This document shows, piece after piece, positions 1 to 5,693 of a stretch of 5,740 bases of DNA. The DNA is taken from assembly GCA_050115015.1 (NCBI GenBank), contig JASFRI010000288.1, forward strand, positions 1 through 5,740. Reading direction: 5' to 3'. Within the stretch, counting starts at the first letter, position 1; every line of letters starts with the position of its first letter. The notes beneath the pieces are model-generated. The model worked only from the letters and a program-made list of their open reading frames with translations. It was not told the origin of the DNA and made no database searches. Both the position numbers and the translations under genes were made by a program. The stretch is from JASFRI01 sp050115015 (GTDB taxonomy: Bacteria > Acidobacteriota > Polarisedimenticolia > CBDVAL01).

Positions 1-360
1 CGTCACGCGCGAGTTCCCCTCCCGCCGGCTTCCCAGGACGACCCCCACGGCGTCCACATGACCCTGCACGAAGTGACCGCCCATCCGTGCGGAGGGGGTC
101 AGCGCCCGCTCCAGGTTGACGGGACTGCCGGTTCGAAGGTCTCCCAGCGTGGTCAGGCGGAGCGTCTGCGGGGAGCAGTCCGCCTCGAACCACCCGCGGC
201 CCCGCCGGGCGACGGTCAGGCAGCAGCCGTTCACGGCGACGCTCTCCCCCTCGGCGATCGGATCCCCCGCCGGGAGGCCCCGCACACGGATCCGGGCCCC
301 CTCGCGCCCCCGCCGGAGGGAGACCACCTCCCCGATGGCCTCGATGATCCCGGTGAACAT
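1..360 (-). CDS. ribE: Riboflavin synthase alpha subunit, 5' part (3' end beyond the window)
   Basis: The ATG at 360-358 opens a frame that stays open to the window edge, giving the first 120 residues; the usual length is about 200-220, so roughly the second half is missing. The enzyme dismutates two 6,7-dimethyl-8-ribityllumazine molecules into riboflavin and a pyrimidinedione, the last step of riboflavin synthesis, in the cytosol. Visible family marks are the N-terminal MFTGII, SVAVNGCCLTV at residues 40-50, TLRLTTLGDL at 66-75, VNLERAL at 81-87 and GGHFVQGHVD at 94-103, where the first lumazine-binding barrel passes into the second. It follows ribD after 29 nt. I see no convincing Shine-Dalgarno sequence in that gap, so translation may depend on read-through from ribD. 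The gene is called ribC in E. coli. Identity is very secure; only the downstream end is unseen. Confidence 0.96.
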   Translation of the reverse strand, partial: MFTGIIEAIGEVVSLRRGREGARIRVRGLPAGDPIAEGESVAVNGCCLTVARRGRGWFEADCSPQTLRLTTLGDLRTGSPVNLERALTPSARMGGHFVQGHVDAVGVVLGSRREGNSRVT

Positions 361-389
361 GAACCCAGTCTCGCGCAGCCCCGTCCGCG

Positions 390-1541
390 TTACAACACCT
401 GGCGCGGATAACCCTCGATCCAGAGGTCCCGCCCCAGGCGCCCCGTCCGGACCTCGCCCAGGGAGATCCCGGCCGAGGGCAGGTCGGGCTCCCCGCCGCC
501 CACCACGGGGATCGAGCGCCGTCCCCCGAGGAGGAGGGGCGCCACGAACAGCAGCACCTTGTCGACCAGGCCCGCGCGGAGGAACGAGGCATGCACCTCC
601 CCTCCCCCCTCGAGGATCACCGAGGCCACCTCCCTCCGGGCCAGGTCCTCGAGAACCGCCGCGGGCTCGACCCGGCCCCGGCGGCCCGCCACCGCGCAGA
701 CCTCCGCACCGGCGGCCTCGAGGGTCCGCCGCCGCGCCTCCGGCGCCCGGCGCGTGGTGTAGAACCGCACCGGCTGTCGCCGCGCCGATCGGACCAGCCG
801 GCAATCCGGGGGGGTCCGCAGCGCCGAGTCGAGGACGACCCGCACGAAGCGCTCCTTCAGCCGGGCTCCACGGCGGGCGAACAGCTCCGGGTCGTCCACG
901 CCGACCGTCGCCCGCCCCACCCCCAGCGCGTCGAAGGACCACCGGAGCGCATGGGATTCCCGCCGTGAGCGCGCCGAGGTGATCCACCGCGACGCACCGC
1001 TCGCGGTGGCGATCCGGCCGTCGAGGCTCATCCCGGCCCGCACCAGCACGAACGGCCGGTGATGGACGATGTAGCGGGTGTAGGCCTCGTTGAGCCGTCG
1101 GGCGTCGCCCCGCAACCGGCCGGAATCGACGACGACCCCGGCGCGGCGGAGCGCCGAGAAGCCACGTCCCCGCACCCGGGGGTTGGGATCCACCATGCTC
1201 GCCACGACCCGGCGCACCCCGGCGCCCAGGATCGCCTGGACGCACGGCGGCGTGCGACCGTGGTGGGAGCAGGGCTCCAGGTTGACGTAGAGGGTCGCCC
1301 CCCGCGCGGCCGTGCCTGCGCGGCGCAGGGCGATGACCTCCGCGTGTGCCTCTCCGGCCTTCCGGTGGTACCCGGTGGCGATCACGCGGCCGCCGCGGAC
1401 CACCACGGCGCCCACCATCGGGTTCGGGCTCACCGTGCCCGCTCCCCGCAGCGCGAGCTGGAAGGCGAGGCGTAGATGGCCCTCGTCGGCGTCCCGGGGC
1501 GGCGAGTCGCCCCAGGAGAACCCCGGCCACAGGCGGCTCAC
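390..1541 (-). CDS. ribD: Bifunctional diaminohydroxyphosphoribosylaminopyrimidine deaminase / 5-amino-6-(5-phosphoribosylamino)uracil reductase
   Basis: This 383-residue protein carries out the second and third steps of riboflavin synthesis from GTP. The N-terminal zinc deaminase domain (about 20-165) shows SPNPMVGAVVV (38-48), HAE at 66-68 (zinc ligand His66, catalytic Glu68) and PCSHHGRTPPC at 90-100 (zinc ligands Cys91 and Cys100). The NADPH-dependent reductase domain (about 164-383) shows SLDGRIATASG (172-182), RWITS (185-189), a DDPEL segment (216-220), LEGGGEVHASFL (310-321) and APLLLGG (334-340). The start is the GTG at 1541-1539, which overlaps the ftsY stop as GTGA; the frame stays open much further upstream but only as a shadow inside ftsY. 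From this GTG the protein has about 18 extra residues before the usual start of the domain. Several normally conserved reductase positions differ, notably Arg168 where Bacillus and E. coli have Lys. A complete, probably active enzyme. Confidence 0.96.
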   Translation of the reverse strand: MSRLWPGFSWGDSPPRDADEGHLRLAFQLALRGAGTVSPNPMVGAVVVRGGRVIATGYHRKAGEAHAEVIALRRAGTAARGATLYVNLEPCSHHGRTPPCVQAILGAGVRRVVASMVDPNPRVRGRGFSALRRAGVVVDSGRLRGDARRLNEAYTRYIVHHRPFVLVRAGMSLDGRIATASGASRWITSARSRRESHALRWSFDALGVGRATVGVDDPELFARRGARLKERFVRVVLDSALRTPPDCRLVRSARRQPVRFYTTRRAPEARRRTLEAAGAEVCAVAGRRGRVEPAAVLEDLARREVASVILEGGGEVHASFLRAGLVDKVLLFVAPLLLGGRRSIPVVGGGEPDLPSAGISLGEVRTGRLGRDLWIEGYPRQVL

Positions 1542-2458
1542 GACGAGAAGAGCCCTTGCAGGTAGTCCCGGGGCGTGAAGTCCACGAGGTCCTCGGCGGA
1601 CTCGCCGACGCCGAGGTGGCGGATCGGGATGCCGAGCTCCCGGTGGATCGCCAGTGCCACACCGCCCCGCGCCGTGCCGTCCACCTTGGTGAGCACCAGC
1701 CCGCTGACCGGCGCGGCCCGGGTGAATACCCGGGCCTGCTGCAGGCCGTTCTGGCCCGTGGTCGCGTCCACGACGAGCAGGACATCGTGCGGTGCCCCCG
1801 GCAGCCTCTTGCCGATCACCCGGTGGATCTTGCCCAGCTCGTCCATCAGGGGCGTCTTGGTGTGAAGGCGCCCCGCCGTGTCGATCACGACGAAGTCGGC
1901 CTCGCGTGCCACGGCGGCTGCCACCGCGTCGAAGGCCACGGCGGATGGGTCCGCGCCGTCCTGGTGCCGGATCAGCTCCACGCCGGCGCGCTGCGCCCAG
2001 ATCTCGAGCTGCTCGGCGGCCGCCGCCCGGAACGTGTCCGCCGCGCACAGCAGACCCCGTTCTCCCCTGCGGGACGCCTGGAAGGCCAGCTTGCCGGCGG
2101 TGGTCGTCTTCCCACCGCCGTTGACCCCGACCACCATCGTCACCCGCGGCGTCCCCGGCGGTAACGGGACCGCGGCCGGGGCCTCGGGGAGCATCGGCAG
2201 CAGCTCGTCGATCACGACGCCGCGGAGGTCCTCCATCCCCGCGATCTCCGTCCCGAACCGTTTCTCCCGCAGCACCTCCGCGATGGCCGTCGCCGCGGCC
2301 GGTCCCACGTCGGCGGCGATCAGGGCCTCCTCGAGCTCTTCCAGGAGATCCTCGTCGACCCGGCGTCCCGCTCCCAGCAGGCCGCCGATCCGGTCCCCCA
2401 GGGATCGCCGGGTCCGGTCGAGCCCCCGGCGGATGCGCTCCAGCGCTTTTCCGAACAT
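1538..2458 (-). CDS. ftsY: Signal recognition particle receptor FtsY (SRP GTPase)
   Basis: FtsY is the membrane-associated receptor that docks SRP (Ffh plus 4.5S RNA) with its ribosome cargo and hands nascent membrane proteins to SecYEG. The 306-residue protein has a basic N-terminal helix (about 1-30) suited to lipid contact, a helical N domain (about 33-90) and the SRP GTPase G domain. Its motifs are GVNGGGKTTT at 111-120 (P-loop), ADTFRAAAAEQL at 140-151, DTAGR at 193-197, DATTGQN at 231-237, TKVDGTARGG at 257-266 and GVGESAEDL at 283-291. DATTGQN and the C-terminal FTPRDYLQGLF favour FtsY over Ffh, and there is no M domain. It lacks the long acidic A domain of E. coli FtsY (497 residues), as many bacterial FtsYs do. 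The ATG is preceded by GGAGG (2467-2463) with a 4-nt spacer. The gene lies 50 nt after the TPR gene and its stop overlaps the ribD start. Confidence 0.97.
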   Translation of the reverse strand: MFGKALERIRRGLDRTRRSLGDRIGGLLGAGRRVDEDLLEELEEALIAADVGPAAATAIAEVLREKRFGTEIAGMEDLRGVVIDELLPMLPEAPAAVPLPPGTPRVTMVVGVNGGGKTTTAGKLAFQASRRGERGLLCAADTFRAAAAEQLEIWAQRAGVELIRHQDGADPSAVAFDAVAAAVAREADFVVIDTAGRLHTKTPLMDELGKIHRVIGKRLPGAPHDVLLVVDATTGQNGLQQARVFTRAAPVSGLVLTKVDGTARGGVALAIHRELGIPIRHLGVGESAEDLVDFTPRDYLQGLFSS

Positions 2459-2508
2459 CGAGCCTCCGATCCGTCCTCCGCGACGGCGGGTGGCGGCATC
2501 GACCGCGA

Positions 2509-3330
2509 TCAGCGCGAGGGCATTCGCTCCAGGTAGTCCCGGGCCTCCCCGGCCTGCGTGCTGCCGGGGGCGACGGCGATCACCTTTTCGAAGTAGACCC
2601 GGGCCTGCGTCCGGTCACCGAGGGCGAAGTAGATCTGGCCCAGCTTGAGGTTCAGGTCGGGGACCTCGGGCATCCCCTTCCAGGCCTCCTGGTACTCCGC
2701 CAGGGCCCCCTGGAGATCGCCCTCGTTCTCCATCAGCCGGCCGAGCTCCCAGTGAGCCCTGGGGTAGCGTGGATTCACGTCGATCGCCTGGCGGAACTTC
2801 ACCTCCGCGCCCGCCGTGTCGCCGAGCTTGAGCCGCGTCACGCCCCAGTTGACGTACACCTTCTCCGGCGTCATGTAGGCCGGGTCCTTGAGGGCGCGCT
2901 CATAGTACTGCTCGGCGACGTCGTACTCCCCCATCTCGCTGTAGACCACGCCGAGCTGCATGTAGGCCTCGGTGAGGGAGGGATCGAGCTTGATCGCCGT
3001 CTGGAGCAGTTCCTCCGCCTGCTCGTGCTGGCCGAGCTCGAAGGCGACGAGCCCCAGGGCGCTGAGGTACGTCGGGTTCTTCGGCTCCAGGTCGATCGCC
3101 TTGCTGAGCTCCCCGTAGGCACCCCGGACGTTCCCGTCCTGGTAGTAGCGCAGCCCGAGCCGGTAGAGCGCCTGCGCCCGGGACTTCTCGATGGTCTCCT
3201 GCTTCGGCCCGCCCCTCCCGGCACACCCCGCACCCGCCACCAGCAACGTCGCCAGCAGCAGCGGCAACAGACGCCCGGCAAGGGTCGTTCCCGGGCCGCG
3301 CTCCGGGTCCCGCACCCGTCCAGCATTCAT
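2509..3330 (-). CDS. Exported TPR-repeat protein, probable lipoprotein (PilF/PilW- or NlpI-like)
   Basis: This 273-residue protein is of unknown exact function. From the ATG at 3330-3328 it has an arginine-bearing n-region (1-20), a hydrophobic core (LLPLLLATLLVAGAG, 21-35) and Cys36, a plausible lipidation site. The residues before Cys are G-A-G; position -3 is normally Leu or another aliphatic residue, so lipidation is likely but not certain. After a short linker come about six tandem TPRs, roughly at 53-86, 87-120, 121-154, 157-190, 191-224 and 225-258, with typical Gly/Ala/Tyr packing positions and ends such as AIDLEPKN, AIKLDPS and AIDVNPRY. Such arrays act as protein-interaction scaffolds in the periplasm or at the outer membrane, for example in pilotins for type IV pilus secretins. 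No pilus gene is visible here, so that role is not supported. A longer frame starts at a TTG at 3384, inside the likely promoter, so I reject that start. The ribosome binding site is probably GGGGGA at 3343-3338. Confidence 0.88.
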   Translation of the reverse strand: MNAGRVRDPERGPGTTLAGRLLPLLLATLLVAGAGCAGRGGPKQETIEKSRAQALYRLGLRYYQDGNVRGAYGELSKAIDLEPKNPTYLSALGLVAFELGQHEQAEELLQTAIKLDPSLTEAYMQLGVVYSEMGEYDVAEQYYERALKDPAYMTPEKVYVNWGVTRLKLGDTAGAEVKFRQAIDVNPRYPRAHWELGRLMENEGDLQGALAEYQEAWKGMPEVPDLNLKLGQIYFALGDRTQARVYFEKVIAVAPGSTQAGEARDYLERMPSR

Positions 3331-3332
3331 GG

Positions 3333-3343
3333 CTCCATCCCCC
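3333..3343 (-). promoter_or_regulatory. Ribosome binding site of the TPR lipoprotein gene
   Basis: Purine-rich stretch just before the ATG at 3330. GGGGGA (3343-3338) leaves a 7-nt spacer; a second GGAG (3336-3333) is only 2 nt from the ATG and probably too close. This supports the ATG at 3330 over the upstream TTG at 3384. Confidence 0.5.
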
Positions 3344-3374
3344 GTGGGCCCGACGCAGGCAGGCCCGGTCCGGC

Positions 3375-3403
3375 ACGTTAGCAAACGGCTCGGCGCCGGT
3401 CAA
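3375..3403 (-). promoter_or_regulatory. Predicted sigma-70-type promoter for the TPR-ftsY-ribD-ribE unit
   Basis: On the minus strand, TTGACC (3403-3398) matches the -35 consensus at five of six bases. It is followed by exactly 17 nt and then TAACGT (3380-3375), which keeps the first T, the A and the final T, the strongest -10 positions. Transcription would start near 3368 and give a leader of about 38 nt before the ATG at 3330. The match lies in the only real intergenic gap of the window, upstream of a gene that starts a new block, which makes it more credible than a chance hit. No start site has been mapped, so it remains a prediction. Confidence 0.55.
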
Positions 3404-3436
3404 AGCTCCTCTCCCCAGCCCGCATGGTTCATGAGG

Positions 3437-3481
3437 GCAGGTCGACCGGTCTCGATTCGGGCGCCAGTCCGGAAGACCTGC
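3437..3481 (-). terminator. Interrupted inverted repeat downstream of gpsA, possible terminator hairpin
   Basis: GCAGGTC (3481-3475) pairs with GACCTGC (3443-3437). Inside this, after a 2-by-2 internal loop, CCGG (3472-3469) pairs with CCGG (3449-3446), leaving a 19-nt loop. The position, shortly after the gpsA stop and before the predicted promoter, fits an end-of-transcript structure. There is no U-tract after the stem, so it is not a classical intrinsic terminator. It could aid factor-dependent termination, protect an RNA 3' end, or be chance pairing in GC-rich DNA. Confidence 0.3.
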
Positions 3482-3501
3482 GAAGACCGACGAAGAACTA
3501 G
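3472..3501 (+). repeat. Three imperfect 10-bp tandem repeats at the end of gpsA
   Basis: Reading the plus strand, gaagacctgc, gaagaccgac and gaagaactag follow one another (3472-3481, 3482-3491, 3492-3501). All three share GAAGA, and the first two share GAAGACC. The last copy contains the gpsA stop codon (TAG on the minus strand). In the transcript this is a pyrimidine-rich stretch with UC steps at about 10-nt spacing. It overlaps one arm of the inverted repeat. Confidence 0.5.
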
Positions 3502-4505
3502 AGCCTGGTCTCCTCCTTGGGGGACCGGGAGAGCAGCTCGCGGATCGCCGCCTCCGGCGAGGCGCCGGAGAACAGGATCGCCTCCATCCGATCCGCGATG
3601 GGCATCTCGACGCCGGCGCGGCGGGCGAGCTGCACCGCGCCCGAGCAGGTCCGCACGCCCTCCGCCACCATCTTCATCTCGGCGAGGATCTGCCGCAGCG
3701 GGCGCCCCCGCCCCAGCTCGATGCCGACCTGCCGGTTCCGGCTGAGGCCCCCGGTGCAGGTCAGCACCAGGTCCCCCATCCCCGCCAGACCCGCCATGGT
3801 GGGCCGGCGGGCCCCGAGCGCCACCGCCAGCCGCGTGATCTCGTGCAATCCCCGGGTCAGCAGCGCCGCCCGGGTATTGCTCCCGAGACCCAGGCCGTCC
3901 ACGATCCCCGCCGCGATGGCGACGACGTTCTTCAGCGCGCCGCCCAGCTCCACGCCGAGCTGATCCGGGTTGCGGTAGGCCCGGAGGTTGCCCGCGCTCC
4001 ACTCCCGCTGCATCCGCGCCCCCAGCGCCGCGTCCACGGCGCCGATCACCACCGCCGTCGGGTGACCGGCGGCCACCTCCTGGGCGAAGGAGGGGCCGGA
4101 CAGGGTCGCGATCCGCCGGGCGGGGACGCCGCACTCCTCCGCCACCAGCTCCGACATGCGCCGCAGGGTCCCCTCCTCGATCCCCTTGGTCGCCACGACG
4201 AGTGGACGCCCGCCGGCCAGGGCCCGCGCCCCCCGCCGCACCACCTCACGGAGATGGTGGGATGGGACGACAAGGACCGCCGTGCCCTCCCCCTGCAGCA
4301 CCTCCTGGAGGTCGGCGGAGGTCTCCAGGTTCTCGGGGAGCGGGTGGCCGGGCAGGTAGGTCCGGTTCTCGCGGCCCTCCCGCATGCTGCGCTCGAGCGC
4401 GGCGTCGTGGACCCACAGCCGGACCGATCGCCCGGCCCTCGCGGCATGGAGGGCCAGGGCCGTTCCCCAGCTCCCGCCGCCCACCACGGCGACGCTGCCG
4501 CTCAC
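3498..4505 (-). CDS. gpsA: Glycerol-3-phosphate dehydrogenase [NAD(P)+]
   Basis: GpsA reduces dihydroxyacetone phosphate to sn-glycerol-3-phosphate with NAD(P)H, supplying the phospholipid backbone in the cytosol. The start is the GTG at 4505-4503, which overlaps the plsY stop as GTGA and follows a G-rich ribosome binding site inside plsY; this gives 335 residues, the normal length. The N-terminal Rossmann domain opens with VAVVGGGSWGTALA (5-18). ATKGIEEGT (105-113) carries substrate-side Lys107, and LSGPSFAQEVA is at 135-145. The C-terminal domain has GALKNVVAIAAGIVDGL (189-205) with the expected catalytic Lys192, then SNTRAALLTRGLHEI (209-223), GLAGMGDLVLTCTG (239-252) and SRNRQVG (255-261). 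No key residue is missing. Its product is the direct substrate of PlsY next door, so the coupling makes metabolic sense. The frame is open upstream of the GTG into plsY, but the conserved N-terminus fixes this start. Confidence 0.97.
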   Translation of the reverse strand: MSGSVAVVGGGSWGTALALHAARAGRSVRLWVHDAALERSMREGRENRTYLPGHPLPENLETSADLQEVLQGEGTAVLVVPSHHLREVVRRGARALAGGRPLVVATKGIEEGTLRRMSELVAEECGVPARRIATLSGPSFAQEVAAGHPTAVVIGAVDAALGARMQREWSAGNLRAYRNPDQLGVELGGALKNVVAIAAGIVDGLGLGSNTRAALLTRGLHEITRLAVALGARRPTMAGLAGMGDLVLTCTGGLSRNRQVGIELGRGRPLRQILAEMKMVAEGVRTCSGAVQLARRAGVEMPIADRMEAILFSGASPEAAIRELLSRSPKEETRL

Positions 4506-5107
4506 CGGCTCTCCCCCCCGCGACGTGCGCCCAGCCGCGTCTCGGTACCCGCCCGGATCCGCCGCAGGTTCTCCCGGTGCCTGAGCACGATCAGCGCGGC
4601 GGTGGGCAAGGAGCCGGCCGCGATCGCCGGGGAGCCCAGGAGCCAGGCCAGCGGCGAGAAGCCCAGCGCTGCCACCACCGAGCCCAGGGCCACCAGGCGC
4701 GTCGCGGCCACGACCCCCGCGAACAGCACCAGCGCCCCCGCGGCCGCGGGGGGCAGCAGGACGACGAAGGCGCCCAGGGCGGTGGCCACCCCCTTGCCGC
4801 CGCGGAAGGCCAAATACGGGGAGAAGCAGTGCCCCAGGACCGCCACGAACGCGACGCCGATCGGCATGAACGGCACCTCCGGGAACCACCCGCGGGCCAC
4901 GACCACGGGCGCCGCCCCCTTGAGGATGTCCAGGACCAGCGTGAGGGCCCCCGCCACCCGGCCCCGGGTCCGCAGGAGGTTCGTCGCCCCGATGTTCCCG
5001 GAGCCCTCCCGGCGCACGTCGACCCCCCCGGCGCGCCCGATCAGGTAGCCGAAGGGGATCCCGCAGAAAAGGAAGGTCCCCAGCAAGAGCCCGGCGGCGC
5101 GGATCAC
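4502..5107 (-). CDS. plsY: Acyl-phosphate:glycerol-3-phosphate acyltransferase PlsY
   Basis: PlsY is an integral inner-membrane enzyme that moves an acyl group from acyl-phosphate (made by PlsX) to glycerol-3-phosphate, forming lysophosphatidic acid. The 201-residue protein is largely hydrophobic, with several membrane segments. It shows all three family motifs: SGNIGATNLLR (36-46), GHCFSPYLAFRGGKGVAT (92-109) and LRHRENLRRIRAGTETRLG (175-193). The start is chosen as the GTG at 5107-5105. It lies 8 nt after GGGAGG and gives a normal N-terminus ending in GIPFGYLIGR (16-25); a GTG two codons earlier is too close to that site, and the longer frame to 5224 runs into thpR. The gene begins 16 nt after the thpR stop and its own stop overlaps the gpsA start. 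The plsY-gpsA pairing matches pathway order, since GpsA makes its acceptor substrate. Confidence 0.96.
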   Translation of the reverse strand: MIRAAGLLLGTFLFCGIPFGYLIGRAGGVDVRREGSGNIGATNLLRTRGRVAGALTLVLDILKGAAPVVVARGWFPEVPFMPIGVAFVAVLGHCFSPYLAFRGGKGVATALGAFVVLLPPAAAGALVLFAGVVAATRLVALGSVVAALGFSPLAWLLGSPAIAAGSLPTAALIVLRHRENLRRIRAGTETRLGARRGGESR

Positions 5108-5115
5108 ATCCACGT

Positions 5116-5121
5116 CCTCCC
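5116..5121 (-). promoter_or_regulatory. Ribosome binding site that sets the plsY GTG start
   Basis: GGGAGG on the minus strand, between the thpR stop (5126-5124) and the plsY GTG at 5107, with an 8-nt spacer. An in-frame GTG at 5113-5111 would leave only 2 nt, and an out-of-frame ATG at 5109-5107 reads straight into TGA. The site therefore decides between the candidate starts. Confidence 0.6.
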
Positions 5122-5123
5122 AG

Positions 5124-5693
5124 TCACGCGGCGGCTCCCAGACGGACCGCCCCCAGCTCCTCGTGGCGCGCTCCTCCGGGGCCCAGGATCGACCGGTACA
5201 GGATACAGCGCTCCAGGGGGACACTCCCGAGTTCCACGTCGCGTTGTCCCCCGATCCCCGCCTCCACCGACCGCCGGCCCAGGGGACCGCGCGCCCGGGC
5301 CAGGGTCACGTGGGGACGGTAGCCGCGATCCTCCACCTGCCATCCCCGCGAGCGGGCCGCCGCCAGCGCGGCGCGGTGCAGCGGCGCGAGGGTCGGAGGA
5401 CCCTCCTCCTCCACCCCGATCCAGAGGACCCGCGGCCGCCCCCGGACCGGGAAGAGCCCGAGGCCCCGCAGGGAGGCGCTGCCCGGGGACAGGTCCGCGC
5501 TGCCTGCCGCCAGGTCCGCCAGCAGGGGCGAGGCCGCCTCCGGGTCGATCTCCCCCAGGAACAGGATCGTCAGGTGCATCCCCTCGGGGCGGACCCACCG
5601 CAGGTCGGGGACGTGCGGGCGCAGCGAGCGCTGCAGGTCGGCGATGGCCTCGAGGATCGCCGACGGGAGGGGGACCGCCAGGAAGCACCTCAT
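5124..5693 (-). CDS. thpR: RNA 2',3'-cyclic phosphodiesterase (LigT/2H phosphoesterase family)
   Basis: This 189-residue 2H phosphoesterase has the two signature HxTx motifs: HLTI at 40-43 and HVTL at 128-131. The two histidines act on RNA 2',3'-cyclic phosphates, opening them to 2'-phosphates; related enzymes can also join tRNA halves in vitro. Other family marks are the N-terminal MRCFLAVPLP, RWVRPEGMHLTILFLGEI (32-49) and GYRPHVTLARAR (124-135). Length matches the family (about 180-190). The ATG at 5693-5691 overlaps the stop of the upstream cinA-like gene as ATGA, and G-rich purine stretches lie just before it. cinA followed by thpR is a familiar order in several bacterial groups. The physiological substrate is unclear in most bacteria, so its job beside lipid genes cannot be read from the context. 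Confidence 0.94.
   Translation of the reverse strand: MRCFLAVPLPSAILEAIADLQRSLRPHVPDLRWVRPEGMHLTILFLGEIDPEAASPLLADLAAGSADLSPGSASLRGLGLFPVRGRPRVLWIGVEEEGPPTLAPLHRAALAAARSRGWQVEDRGYRPHVTLARARGPLGRRSVEAGIGGQRDVELGSVPLERCILYRSILGPGGARHEELGAVRLGAAA

Noticed and set aside
116..982. A 288-codon plus-strand frame opposite ribE and ribD
   Set aside because: Low-complexity Pro/Arg/Gly-rich translation, opposite clear RibD and RibE motifs; a compositional shadow.
1542..2048. Upstream extension of the ribD frame, suggesting a longer or fused RibD
   Set aside because: The extra 169 codons lie wholly inside ftsY in another frame and are Arg/Gly/Pro-rich with no domain. The GTG overlapping the ftsY stop is the sensible start.
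1559..2543. A 14-bp direct repeat, caggtagtcccggg, at 1559-1572 and 2530-2543
   Set aside because: Both copies encode an R-D-Y-L-x stretch near the ends of FtsY and the TPR protein. It looks like shared amino acids with the same GC-rich codons rather than a recombination site.
1346..2648. Long plus-strand frames opposite ftsY (1346-2164 and 1878-2648)
   Set aside because: Both lie across FtsY GTPase motifs on the minus strand, and their translations show no domain.
3331..3384. Longer TPR protein starting at the TTG at 3384
   Set aside because: This start lies inside the predicted promoter spacer and upstream of the predicted transcript start. It would also put a cysteine-containing leader before a normal signal peptide.
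3843..5048. A 401-codon open frame on the plus strand opposite gpsA and plsY
   Set aside because: GC-rich coding DNA leaves long open frames on the other strand. The product is Arg/Pro/Ala-rich with no family motif, while the minus strand holds two certain enzymes.
5108..5224. Longer plsY frame starting inside thpR
   Set aside because: It adds 39 residues that overlap thpR and precede the normal PlsY N-terminus; the GTG at 5107 has a well-spaced GGGAGG.
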